Below, in pieces: positions 1 to 8,043 of a stretch of 64,000 nucleotides of DNA (position 1 is the first letter of the stretch; each line of letters begins with the position of its first letter). The notes below the pieces were generated by a model, which did no database searches, was not told where the DNA came from, and saw nothing but the letters and a program-made list of their open reading frames with translations. Both the position numbers and the translations under genes were made by a program. This DNA is from Streptomyces griseocarneus (GTDB taxonomy: Bacteria > Actinomycetota > Actinomycetes > Streptomycetales > Streptomycetaceae), in contig PENC01000001.1 of assembly GCA_003674045.1 (NCBI GenBank), positions 744,001 through 808,000 of the forward strand, in the 5' to 3' direction.

Positions 1-148
1 CCGCGTCGAAGAACCGGGCCTTCACCCGGTCCGCGTACGCGGCGAAGACCGGCTCCAGATGCTGCGCGCGCATCGCGTTGCGCTGCTCGCGCGAGAGCGC
101 CAGCCAGCGCGGCGTGACCGTGTAGGTCAGGACGATGCCGTACGTCAT
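1..148 (-). CDS. Darcynin-like protein, N-terminal part (runs off the window)
   Basis: Only the first 49 codons are present; the gene continues beyond base 1. The peptide starts MTYGIVLTYTVTPRWLALSR and resembles the N-terminus of small darcynin-family proteins of about 120 residues, whose function is unknown. The ATG at 146-148 (reverse strand) is preceded by a GGGGGA ribosome binding site. The gene diverges from the acyl-CoA synthetase downstream and shares with it the palindrome-rich interval at 168-222. The family call rests on a short segment. Confidence 0.6.
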   Translation of the reverse strand, partial: MTYGIVLTYTVTPRWLALSREQRNAMRAQHLEPVFAAYADRVKARFFDA

Positions 149-167
149 GAGATCCCCCGAGAAACTT

Positions 168-222
168 GCTAACGCCGTTAACTTTGACCCACAGCTAAAG
201 TTATAGGTGTTAACTTTGTCAA
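168..222. promoter_or_regulatory. Palindromic operators in the divergent promoter region
   Basis: Two inverted repeats are visible. GCTAACG-C-CGTTAAC (168-182) has one mismatch, and AAAGTTA-N7-TAACTTT (197-203/211-217) is perfect. GTTAACTTTG also occurs twice as a direct repeat. On the reverse strand a TTGACA -35 hexamer (217-222) lies at the edge of the second palindrome, so a repressor bound there would cover the promoter of the darcynin-like gene. The regulator is not identifiable from this window. Confidence 0.55.
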
Positions 223-370
223 GGGATGCGGATGAAGTGGCCGGGCCCTGAGGGGATTCCGTGGTGGGCACACACAAAGCGGGGCGGAAGGGGTTCGTGG
301 AGCCCATCGGCCGGGTACGGTCACACCGCGCTGTGCGGAGCGTCACAAGGAGCAAGCAGGAGCTGGCCAG

Positions 371-2197
371 TTGCGCGAGTTCACCGTCCCACCACTGGTG
401 ACGGCGCCACCCGTCGGAGGGCTGGCGGACGTCGTCTTCGATCATGCGGATGCCGACCCCGACCGGGTCGCCTTCGGCCGCCAGGGGCCCGACGGGCAGT
501 GGCGGGACGTGACCGCCGCGGCCTTCCGGGACGAGGTGCTGGCGCTGGCGAAGGGGCTGCTCGCGGAGGGCGTCCGGTTCGGCGACCGGGTCGCCGTCAT
601 GTCGCGGACACGCTACGAGTGGACGCTCCTCGACTTCGCCCTGTGGACGGTCGGCGCCCAGCCCGTACCGCTGTACCCCACGGCCTCGCCCGAGCAGGTC
701 CGCTGGATCCTGCACGACGCGGGCGTCACCGCCTGTGTCGTCGAGCACGAGGACCACGCGATGACCGTCGGCTCCGTCGTCGACGGACTGCCGCGGCTGA
801 CCCGGCTGTGGCAGCTGGACACGGGCGCGGTCGAGGCGCTGACCGCCGCCGGGGAACGGATCGCGGACGCGGTGGTGCACCGGCACCGGATGGCGATGAC
901 GACCATGACCCCGGCGACCGTCGTCTACACCTCCGGCACCACCGGCCGCCCCAAGGGCTGTGTGCTCACGCACGCCAACTTCATGACCGAGGCCGACAAC
1001 GTCCTCCAGCGGTACGAGGGCGTCTTCCGCACCCGGCCCGGCGAGAGCGCGGCCACCCTGCTCTTCCTGCCGCTCGCCCATGTCTTCGGGCGGATGGTGC
1101 AGGTCGCGGCCGTACGGGGCCGGGTCAAGCTGGGGCACCAGCCCGAGCTGGGCGCCGCCGAGCTGCTGCCCGCGCTGCGGGCGTTCCGGCCGACGTTCGT
1201 CTCCGCTGTGCCGTACGTCTTCGAGAAGATCTTCACGTCCGCCCGCCGCGCCGCGGAGGCCGAGGGCAGGAGCGGGACGTTCGACAAGGCCGTCGAGGTC
1301 GCGGTGCGTTACGCGGAGGCGCTGGAGCGGCGGGCCTTCGGCACCGGTCCGGGGCCGGGCGCCGCGCTGCGCGTCCAGCACCAGGTCTTCGACCGGCTCG
1401 TCTACGCCCGGCTGCGGGAGGCGCTCGGCGGCCGGATGCGCTACGCGATGTCGGGCGGCTCGGCGATGGACCGGAGGCTCGGGCTGTTCTTCGCGGGCGC
1501 GGGCCTCACCGTCCTGGAGGGCTACGGGCTGACGGAGACCACCGGCGCGGCCACCGGCAACCCGCCCGAACGCATCCGCTTCGGCACCGTCGGACGGCCC
1601 GTGCCGGGCACGGGCGTGCGCATCGCCGAGGACGGGGAGGTGTGGCTGCGCGGCGGCCAGGTCTTCACCGGCTACCTCGGCGAGCCACGGGAGACGGACG
1701 CGGCGTTGCGCGAGGGCTGGTTCGCCACCGGCGACCTGGGCAGCCTGGACGACGACGGCTACCTCACCCTCACCGGGCGCAAGAAGGAGATCCTGGTGAC
1801 GTCCGGCGGCAAGAGCGTGTCCCCGCTGCCGCTGGAGGAGCGCGTCCGGGCCCATCCGCTGGTCGCGCACTGCGTCGTCGTCGGCAACGACCGGCCGTAC
1901 GTGGCCGCGCTCATCACCCTGGACCCGGAGGCGGTGGCCCACTGGATGGCCCTGCGCGGCAGGCCCGCGCGGCAGCCGGGCACGCTCGTGCGCGACCCCG
2001 AGCTGGAGGCCGAGATCCGGCGGGCGGTCGTGGCGGCCAACACCCAGGTCTCGCAGGCCGAGTCGATCCGCACGTTCCGGATACTGGCCGCGCAGTTCAC
2101 ACAGGAGCAGGGGCTGCTGACACCGTCGCTCAAGCTCCGGCGGCGGGCGGTGGAGGCGGCGTACGCGCGGGAAGTGGACGCGCTCTACGGGGCCTGA
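371..2197 (+). CDS. Long-chain fatty acid-CoA ligase (AMP-binding synthetase)
   Basis: A 608-residue cytoplasmic enzyme of the ANL superfamily that would adenylate a fatty acid and transfer it to coenzyme A. The P-loop-like AMP motif TVVYTSGTTGRPKG is at about residues 183-196, the GYGLTETTG motif near 384-392, the adenylate-contacting GD of FATGDLG near 454, and the hinge TGRKKE at 468-473. Length and motif order are those of bacterial FadD-type ligases. The TTG start at 371 is chosen because AGGAG lies about nine bases upstream and the protein begins normally from there. It is monocistronic: its neighbours are divergent or convergent. Chain-length specificity cannot be read from sequence. 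Confidence 0.9.
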   Translation: MREFTVPPLVTAPPVGGLADVVFDHADADPDRVAFGRQGPDGQWRDVTAAAFRDEVLALAKGLLAEGVRFGDRVAVMSRTRYEWTLLDFALWTVGAQPVPLYPTASPEQVRWILHDAGVTACVVEHEDHAMTVGSVVDGLPRLTRLWQLDTGAVEALTAAGERIADAVVHRHRMAMTTMTPATVVYTSGTTGRPKGCVLTHANFMTEADNVLQRYEGVFRTRPGESAATLLFLPLAHVFGRMVQVAAVRGRVKLGHQPELGAAELLPALRAFRPTFVSAVPYVFEKIFTSARRAAEAEGRSGTFDKAVEVAVRYAEALERRAFGTGPGPGAALRVQHQVFDRLVYARLREALGGRMRYAMSGGSAMDRRLGLFFAGAGLTVLEGYGLTETTGAATGNPPERIRFGTVGRPVPGTGVRIAEDGEVWLRGGQVFTGYLGEPRETDAALREGWFATGDLGSLDDDGYLTLTGRKKEILVTSGGKSVSPLPLEERVRAHPLVAHCVVVGNDRPYVAALITLDPEAVAHWMALRGRPARQPGTLVRDPELEAEIRRAVVAANTQVSQAESIRTFRILAAQFTQEQGLLTPSLKLRRRAVEAAYAREVDALYGA

Positions 2198-2230
2198 CGG
2201 CGACCGGGTTCCGCTCGGGTCCCGCCCGGG

Positions 2231-2926
2231 TCAGGGGAGACGGCGGGCGAGCCGGAGAGCGGGGCGCCGGTAGGGGTTCCCGCACTGCCGTTCCCCGTGT
2301 TGGGCCGCTTCGACCCAGCTCAGGGCCCAGTGGTGGGCCGTGTAGGCGTCCGGGAAGTGCTCCGTGCGACGGTGCGGCTCGGCGTAGTTGTAGGGGTAGA
2401 AGAGCTCCTTGGGGAACACCGTCAGCGGAGGCCGCCCGGTGAGCTCGCGCAGGTGGCGGAAGACGTCGCTCATCATGCTCGGCCCGGTCTTGAAGCAAGG
2501 GTCCTGTACCCGTGGGTCGGCCGTCCGTACGGGCAGTTGTTCCACGCACGCGGCGAAGTAGGGGTGCCCGGGGACGGTGCCCAGGACGGCGTTCTCGATG
2601 GCCGCTCCGAAGTCCGCGGTGGAGACGAACGCCTCCACTCCGGCCAGCAGCTCGTCCAACGGGCGCAGACACTCCACATCGGTGTCGGCGTACACACCTC
2701 CGCAGCGCAGCATGATTTCGAGACGCGCGATGTCGGACCGCTCCGCCCAGGTGCGGGCGGCGTCGTAGGCGTCGCGGTTGACCAGGAACGATTCGACATC
2801 GCGGTCCCGCCACAACCGGTATTCCCAGGAGGGGTGATGACGCGGCCAGGTACGGGTGTGGGCGCGGAGCTGTTCGGGCATCGGACCGCCCAGCCAGACC
2901 TGGTGCAGGATGCGGGGGATGGGCAT
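2231..2926 (-). CDS. GT32-type glycosyltransferase with DXD motif
   Basis: A 231-residue protein beginning MPIPRILHQVWLGG, the hallmark N-terminus of the DXD-containing sugar transferases (GT32, capsule and TcdA/TcdB-like transferases). The nucleotide-sugar/metal motif is GVYADTDVEC at residues 77-86. No signal peptide or membrane segment is present, so it should act in the cytoplasm. It is the last gene of a leftward set with a PqqD-like membrane protein and a GT2-GT25 enzyme, suggesting that all three act on the same acceptor. Donor sugar and acceptor are unknown. Confidence 0.82.
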   Translation of the reverse strand: MPIPRILHQVWLGGPMPEQLRAHTRTWPRHHPSWEYRLWRDRDVESFLVNRDAYDAARTWAERSDIARLEIMLRCGGVYADTDVECLRPLDELLAGVEAFVSTADFGAAIENAVLGTVPGHPYFAACVEQLPVRTADPRVQDPCFKTGPSMMSDVFRHLRELTGRPPLTVFPKELFYPYNYAEPHRRTEHFPDAYTAHHWALSWVEAAQHGERQCGNPYRRPALRLARRLP

Positions 2927-3046
2927 GCCGTTGCCTCTGCTTTCGCTGTTGTCTTTGCCTTCGCCCTTGCCGGAGGGACGGAGGCCGCCGGCCCGGAGGC
3001 GAGACGGCGGCCTTGACTGTCCGTGCCTGTCTGCCGAGCGGCCTGT

Positions 3047-3661
3047 TCAGAGCAGGCGGCGTGACATGTACCCCGACGTCGTGACAGGTGGTGCTGTGGT
3101 GGGCGGCGCGGTGGTCTCGGGTGGTGCTGTGGTCTCCGGCGGCGCCGTGGTCTCGGGCGGCGCCGTGGTTTCCGGTGGTGCGGTGGTCCCCGGACTCGTC
3201 GTCCCCGGACTCGTGGTCCCTGGCCCGGTGGTGGCCGGTGCCCCCTGCGGATGTGACGGGTCGTACGGCTGCCCCTGGGCCACGGCCCGGGCCAGGTCGT
3301 GGCGGGAGGCGATCAGGGGCACGAAGGCGGCCGTCACCCCGGCGGCGGCGATGCGCGCGAGGGCCCGCCTGCGGGTGAGGGGACTGCCCGCCTTGTCCTG
3401 CGGTGTGTCCAGGAGGTGCCTGGAGCGGAGTTCGTCGAGCGCCAGGCGGACGACGTCGGAGTCGACCGCCGCGCCGGTGCTCGCGACGGTCATGGCGGTG
3501 AGCTCCTTGACCGTCCTGGAGCCGTCCGCGAACCGGAAGACCGCGGCGCACAGCGGGCTCAGGACGTGCCCGGTGTCCGTCCGCTCGTCGTAGACGGCGA
3601 TGCGGCCGCCTGCGATGTCCTTGAGGCGCAGGCCTTCCTGGCGTGCGCGCGGGTTGTCCAT
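3047..3661 (-). CDS. PqqD-like membrane protein with Thr/Pro-rich repeat tail
   Basis: A 204-residue protein with three parts. Residues 10-85 look like a PqqD/RRE-type small winged-helix domain (LRLKDIAGGRIAVYDE...). A TRRRA motif at 96-100 is followed by a single hydrophobic segment (about 101-118) like a Tat-type signal or anchor. Residues 140-195 are a mucin-like tail with perfect six-residue repeats TTAPPE, encoded by 18-bp DNA repeats (about 3090-3200). The ATG at 3661 is preferred over an upstream one because AAGGGAG sits nine bases ahead. It lies between two glycosyltransferase genes on the same strand. The domain assignment is moderate; the tail as glycosylation acceptor is inference. 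Confidence 0.68.
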   Translation of the reverse strand: MDNPRARQEGLRLKDIAGGRIAVYDERTDTGHVLSPLCAAVFRFADGSRTVKELTAMTVASTGAAVDSDVVRLALDELRSRHLLDTPQDKAGSPLTRRRALARIAAAGVTAAFVPLIASRHDLARAVAQGQPYDPSHPQGAPATTGPGTTSPGTTSPGTTAPPETTAPPETTAPPETTAPPETTAPPTTAPPVTTSGYMSRRLL

Positions 3662-3755
3662 GGCGGGTGTCTCCCTTCGGCGGTGCGGGTTCGACGGTGG
3701 TGACACCGTGCCGAGTCCCTTGCGGGCCGGTCACGGTCCCCGGCCGCCTCCCCGC

Positions 3756-5324
3756 TCAGGAAGCCGTGCGCTCCCCGGGCGGGAGGCGGAACTGGTCGCG
3801 CAGGTCTTCGGGGAAGAGGCCGAGGTAGCTGTCCTGGGCGGCGATGTCCGGCACGACCCGGTAGCAGTCCCGCCGGTCCCAGCGCGCCAGGTACTGGTCG
3901 AGGGCGTCGTGGCGTCCGATCCACTCGGTCATGCCCTCCACGGTGCCGGGAAGCTCGTCCAGCAGATGGGGGAAGACCGAGCGGTGGTAGACGATCGCGT
4001 GTCCCAGAGTCACGCCGTCGACGGCCTCCAGGTAGTGGCACCCCTCCGCCCGGGGGAAGGTCCTGCCTCCGCTGTTGGCGCCGAGGTAGAGCACCGACCA
4101 CGGCCGCCCGCGGAGTTCCTCCAGCGCGCGCCGCAGCACCCAGACGGCTCCGTCGAGGAAGACCACGTCGTCTTCGAGGACGAGGACGTGGTCCAGCCCG
4201 TCCGAGTGCGCCTCCTCGATCGCGCGCCGGTGCGAGAGGGCGCAGCCGATGTGGTGGTTGGCCGGGGTCGGGACGGCCGGCAGGCGGTGCACGCGGTCGC
4301 CGCGGATGCCGACGGAGGCCAGGCGAGGCCCGACGCGCTCCCAGCGGTCCGGGCGCGTGTCCAGGTTGACGCAGGTGATGGCGTCGAAGCAGGCGAACGG
4401 ATTGCGCTGTTCGGTGTCGAGCTCGCCCAGGATGCGTTCCACCTCGGCGGCCCCGAGGAGCTCGGCGAAGTGGTCGAGGACCTCGTCCGTCGGCAGGCCG
4501 AGCTCCTCCCGGCCGATGAGGTAGTTGCGCAGCCGCTTCTCCCACGTATGCGGGAAGGGCACGGGGCGGGCGAGTGTGAAGCGGTGCGTCCAGCGCAGCG
4601 CGGGCAGGCACCGCACGCTGTGGCCCGCCTGCCGGAACTTCTCGTGCAGATAGCCCTCTTCGCCGCCGTGCCCGGTGAAGGCCGGGTGCAGCCCCGGCCA
4701 CGCCTTGGTGCGGCAGGCGAAGAGCCCCAGCCCTTGCATGCCGATCCCGAAGGCCGGCCCGTCGGGGTCGGCGCCGCGCGGGTCGGTGGCCCACTGGCCG
4801 TACATGCCCTGGTGCCAGCCCGGTTCCCAGTGGGTGTACAGCGTCCGCAGGTCGTCCGAGAGGTGCGGGCCCTGGACGAGGTCGTCGCTGTCGGGGTGGT
4901 CGTCGATGTACCGCAGCAGCGCGGCGAGGGCTCCCGGGACCAGCTGGACGTGCGAGTCCAGGCACAGCGTCCAGTCGGACTGCGTCTCGCGGAAGACGCG
5001 GTCGCGGGCCGCGGTGCCGGTCCGCCGGTCGTAGGCGACGTACCGGACCTGCGGAACTGTTTCCTCCAGTCTCTTCAGCGCCCATGCCTGCGGGCCGGTC
5101 GGATTGTTGTCGACGACGAGGATGTCGATCCGGTCCCGTACCTCCGGGTGGTGGAGCAGGACGCTCATGACGGTGAAGTACACGCCGTCGTAGTCGTCGT
5201 AGGCCGCCATGCCCACGGTGAGGGTCCGCCGCTCGCCGTGCGGCCCGGACGCGGGGCGGGGGCGGTGGCGTCCCGCGTCGGCGGTGACCAGTTCCTCCAG
5301 CGCAGCGCGTGCCGCGTCATCCAT
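3756..5324 (-). CDS. Bifunctional GT2-like/GT25 glycosyltransferase
   Basis: A 522-residue cytoplasmic protein with two transferase modules. The N-terminal half (about 35-290) is a GT-A fold of GT2 type: a nucleotide-binding TVGMAAYDDYDGVYF start and DSH (123-125) in the DXD position. The C-terminal half (about 313-510) is GT25-like (LPS-type glycosyltransferase): FDAITCVNLDTRPDRW, the conserved GCALSHRRAI, and LVLEDDVVFLD with the catalytic EDD at 384-386. The ATG at 5324 follows AGGAGAGGAG; an upstream extension in the same frame lacks a ribosome binding site. It is the first gene of the leftward glycosylation set. Confidence 0.82.
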   Translation of the reverse strand: MDDAARAALEELVTADAGRHRPRPASGPHGERRTLTVGMAAYDDYDGVYFTVMSVLLHHPEVRDRIDILVVDNNPTGPQAWALKRLEETVPQVRYVAYDRRTGTAARDRVFRETQSDWTLCLDSHVQLVPGALAALLRYIDDHPDSDDLVQGPHLSDDLRTLYTHWEPGWHQGMYGQWATDPRGADPDGPAFGIGMQGLGLFACRTKAWPGLHPAFTGHGGEEGYLHEKFRQAGHSVRCLPALRWTHRFTLARPVPFPHTWEKRLRNYLIGREELGLPTDEVLDHFAELLGAAEVERILGELDTEQRNPFACFDAITCVNLDTRPDRWERVGPRLASVGIRGDRVHRLPAVPTPANHHIGCALSHRRAIEEAHSDGLDHVLVLEDDVVFLDGAVWVLRRALEELRGRPWSVLYLGANSGGRTFPRAEGCHYLEAVDGVTLGHAIVYHRSVFPHLLDELPGTVEGMTEWIGRHDALDQYLARWDRRDCYRVVPDIAAQDSYLGLFPEDLRDQFRLPPGERTAS

Positions 5325-5709
5325 GGGACTCCTCTCCTGCGCCCTGCCGACGAGGGCACCACGACGACGGACCGCGCACCGGGACGTGCCGGGGCACGGG
5401 CAGAACTGTGTGTCGGTTCGGGAGTGAATAGCGCGAAATATCGCCAGATATCGCAGCGGAGGCCGCCGCTCACCCAACGTGCCAGCGCCGACGTGGGAGG
5501 CACAGGGGGCATCGGCGCGGAGAATGGCGCGCGAGGGCGGAGCCCCTGGTATGACCAATCCTCACGCGCCGTCCGGGGCGGCGGCCTCGGCGGCGCACCT
5601 GACGGGGTGACGGCCGAGGAAGAAGAGAAACCCGACCGGAATGCCGGGAATGCGGCGGAGGGAATTCCGGTTGAGGATGGACGTCACTGCACAGCCGACG
5701 TAAGGATCC
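5325..5709. other. Divergent intergenic region, no gene seen
   Basis: This 385-bp interval separates the leftward glycosyltransferase set from the rightward aldo/keto reductase and should carry both promoters. A locally AT-rich stretch near 5425-5460 contains the imperfect repeat GCGAAATATCGC/GATATCGC. No open frame here has a good ribosome binding site; the longest ATG frame (5551) encodes 19 residues only. Confidence 0.5.
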
Positions 5710-6546
5710 ATGCTCGTGAGCAAGGTCCCCTCCATCACTCTCAACAACGGCGTCGCCATGCCCCAGCTGGGCTACGGTGTCTGGCAGGTGCCGGACGACG
5801 AGGCCGCCGCCGCGGTGGGCGCGGCCCTGGAGGCCGGGTACCGCAGCATCGACACGGCAGCCGTGTACGGCAACGAGGAGGGCGTGGGCAAGGCCCTCGC
5901 CGCCACCGGCGTCCCGCGCGACGAGATCTTCGTGACGACGAAGGTCTGGAACTCCGACCAGGGCCACGACGCCACGCTCCGCGCGTTCGACGCGTCGCTG
6001 GACCGCCTCGGCCTGGAGTACGTGGACCTCTACCTCATCCACTGGCCGGTGGCCTGGCGGAACACCTTCGTCGACACCTACCGCGCCATGGAGGAGCTGC
6101 TGGCGAGCGGCCGTACCAAGGCCATCGGCGTCTGCAACTTCCAGACCGCCCACCTGGAGCGGCTGCTGGCCGAGACCTCGGTCGTGCCCGCGGTCAACCA
6201 GATCGAGCTGCACCCCAACCTCGCACAGGCCGAGCTGCGGGCCTTCCACGCCCGCCACGGCATCGCCACCGAGGCGTGGTCGCCGCTCGGCCAGGGCAAG
6301 GCGCTCCTGGCCGACCCGGTGGTCGCCGAGGTCGCCGCCCGCCTCGGCCGGACCCCCGCGCAGGTCGTGCTGCGCTGGCACCTCCAGCTGGGCAACGTCG
6401 TCATCCCCAAGTCCGTGACCCCCTCCCGTATCCGCGAGAACATCGACGTCTTCGGCTTCGAGCTCGCCGAGAAGGACATGGACGCGCTCGCCGCCCTCGA
6501 CACGGGCACGCGCCTGGGCCCGGACCCGGACGAGTTCGACCTCTGA
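5710..6546 (+). CDS. Aldo/keto reductase
   Basis: A 278-residue NADPH-dependent oxidoreductase of the AKR superfamily (AKR5-like 2,5-diketo-gluconate reductase branch by resemblance). The catalytic tetrad is intact: D48 (SIDTA), Y53 (AAVYGNE), K78 (VTTKVW) and H111 (LYLIHWP). NADP-binding residues appear in the late VIPKSVTPSRIRENI motif. AAGGA sits five bases before the ATG. It is followed by an Asp23/Gls24 gene on the same strand, with a 106-bp gap. The substrate cannot be inferred. Confidence 0.93.
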   Translation: MLVSKVPSITLNNGVAMPQLGYGVWQVPDDEAAAAVGAALEAGYRSIDTAAVYGNEEGVGKALAATGVPRDEIFVTTKVWNSDQGHDATLRAFDASLDRLGLEYVDLYLIHWPVAWRNTFVDTYRAMEELLASGRTKAIGVCNFQTAHLERLLAETSVVPAVNQIELHPNLAQAELRAFHARHGIATEAWSPLGQGKALLADPVVAEVAARLGRTPAQVVLRWHLQLGNVVIPKSVTPSRIRENIDVFGFELAEKDMDALAALDTGTRLGPDPDEFDL

Positions 6547-6652
6547 GTCACGGGGAGGGCGAGTTCGACCGCCGAGGCACGGGGAAGGATGGGCTCGAAC
6601 GCGTACAGCACGGCCGTAGCATCCGAATCGAGGAGATCGAGGAGAGACGGTC

Positions 6653-7120
6653 ATGACGACGAGCCCGTCCACCACCGCCCCGACCGCGGCGCCCTCCGAG
6701 CCGGACACGGACGTCCGGCCCGGCACGCCCGCCGCGGCCCGGGGCCGGACCACCATCGCCGACGGCGTCGTGGAGAAGATAGCCGGGCTGGCGGCCCGTG
6801 AGGTCCCCGGCGTCCACACCCTCGGCGGCGGCTTCGCCCGCACCCTGGGCGCGGTGCGCGAACGGGTCCCCGGCGCCCGCTCGAACGTCACCCGCGGCGT
6901 CAAGGTCGAGGTCGGCGAACGGCAGACGGCGATCGACCTCGACCTCGTGGTCGAGTACGGCGTGCCCATCACGGAGGTCGCCGGGGACGTCCGCGAGAAC
7001 GTCGTCGCGGCGGTCGAGCGGATGACGGGCCTCGAGGTCGTCGAGGTCAACATCGCCGTGGTCGACGTCCGGCTGCCGGAGGACGACGAGGCGGTGGAGC
7101 AGGAGAGCCGGGTGCACTGA
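6653..7120 (+). CDS. Asp23/Gls24 family envelope stress protein
   Basis: A 155-residue protein. Residues about 30-150 match the Asp23/Gls24 (DUF322) fold: TTIADGVVEKIAGLAAREVP, a Gly-rich turn, VKVEVGERQTAIDLDLVVEYG, and the C-terminal VVEVNIAVVDV. The N-terminal 28 residues are Thr/Pro/Ala-rich and probably disordered. In Gram-positives these proteins are abundant, associate with the membrane via partners and respond to alkaline or envelope stress. GAGAGACGG precedes the ATG. Its Streptomyces role is not established. Confidence 0.88.
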   Translation: MTTSPSTTAPTAAPSEPDTDVRPGTPAAARGRTTIADGVVEKIAGLAAREVPGVHTLGGGFARTLGAVRERVPGARSNVTRGVKVEVGERQTAIDLDLVVEYGVPITEVAGDVRENVVAAVERMTGLEVVEVNIAVVDVRLPEDDEAVEQESRVH

Positions 7121-7171
7121 TGGTGCCCGACCGGCCGGGTGACGGATGCTCATCCGACCCGTGAGGGCGGC

Positions 7172-7492
7172 TCAGAGGGTGAGGCGCCCGCTGAGTCCGG
7201 CCGCACAGAGCGCCAGTGCCGCGGCTGCCGCGATCTGCCCCCACACGCTCACACGATATCCCCACCGGTGGAGGCCGGCCGCGGTTGCCAGGACCACTCC
7301 CGCGAACACCGTCCCGTACGTGAAAACCGGCGTCATGGACGCGTGGGGGTCGGGCTCGAACATGTTGAAATCCGTCGCGCCCAGGCCGGCCAGCAGGACC
7401 ACGAAGCCGACGACCGCGTCCAGGACCCACAGCAGGACCGCGACGAACACGTCCTCACCGATACCGCGGCGCGCAGGCGAATGATCACTCAT
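7172..7492 (-). CDS. Small integral membrane protein, function unknown
   Basis: A 106-residue protein with three predicted membrane helices: VFVAVLLWVLDAVVGFVVLL (about 15-34), TVFAGVVLATAAGLHRWG (about 61-78) and IAAAAALALCAAGL (about 86-100). The N-terminus is polar and short. I recognise the architecture as common in Streptomyces but cannot assign a function. It diverges from the gene at 7590. Confidence 0.72.
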   Translation of the reverse strand: MSDHSPARRGIGEDVFVAVLLWVLDAVVGFVVLLAGLGATDFNMFEPDPHASMTPVFTYGTVFAGVVLATAAGLHRWGYRVSVWGQIAAAAALALCAAGLSGRLTL

Positions 7493-7589
7493 GGCAGAGA
7501 TTATCGGCCGGTGGCGCTCCCCGTAAGGGCAGTATCGAACACGGTTGCAGTACTAAGCTGATGGCCTCTCTTGTGATCTGGGGGATGCC

Positions 7590-8033
7590 GTGTTGATCGA
7601 GGGAATCATCGCCGCAGCGGCCGCCGGAGGCGGCGCGATCGTGCAGGCCGCGGGGACGGACGCGTGGGCCGGTATCCGTGCCGGTACGGCCCGGCTGTTC
7701 GGCCGTGGGGATGCCGGGCGCGAACAGGCCGAGCTCGAACGTCTGGACAGGACGCAAGCGGTGCTGGTCGCCGCGCAGGAGGGCGAGGAGGCGGAGCGAG
7801 CGCAGATGACGCAGGTCGCGGTCTGGCAGACCCGTCTCGAAGCCCTCCTGGAAGGACTGTCCGACGCGGAACGACGCCAAGTGGTGGCCGAATTGGGGTC
7901 CCTGGTCGCCCGGGCCGCCGGCGCACGGCCACCGGAAGGGAAAGTGCACAACGACTTCGGCAACGCGACGTTCACGAACAGTCAGGTACAGGGCAGCGGC
8001 ACGATGACCGTGACGAACAGATACGACAAGTAG
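7590..8033 (+). CDS. Helical protein with C-terminal amyloid-signalling-like motif
   Basis: A 147-residue protein. Residues 1-40 hold an Ala/Gly-rich amphipathic or hydrophobic helix ending TARLFGRG, residues 45-110 a charged helical region, and residues 119-137 a polar motif (V/I)HNDF-x-x-A-x-FTNSQVQGSG. The same motif opens the product of the next gene. This layout, a helical effector-like domain with a terminal Asn/Gln/Gly motif repeated in the adjacent gene, is that described for bacterial amyloid signalling sequences (BASS, RHIM-like). The start is GTG at 7590 after GGGGG. Family membership is inferred, not proven. Confidence 0.6.
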   Translation: MLIEGIIAAAAAGGGAIVQAAGTDAWAGIRAGTARLFGRGDAGREQAELERLDRTQAVLVAAQEGEEAERAQMTQVAVWQTRLEALLEGLSDAERRQVVAELGSLVARAAGARPPEGKVHNDFGNATFTNSQVQGSGTMTVTNRYDK

Positions 8034-8043
8034 GCCCCTGCCC

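Noticed and set aside
226..2442. A 738-residue forward frame overlapping the acyl-CoA ligase
   Set aside because: Shadow frame: the 371-2197 frame carries all ANL motifs and the correct codon bias.
3090..3200. 18-bp tandem repeats considered as a CRISPR array or satellite
   Set aside because: They encode the TTAPPE protein repeat with no spacers and are in frame within a gene.
5551..5610. A 19-codon ATG frame upstream of the aldo/keto reductase
   Set aside because: No ribosome binding site and no coding bias beyond background.
3600..6656. A 1018-residue forward open frame
   Set aside because: It is antisense to the GT2-GT25 gene and out of frame with the aldo/keto reductase; composition is non-coding.
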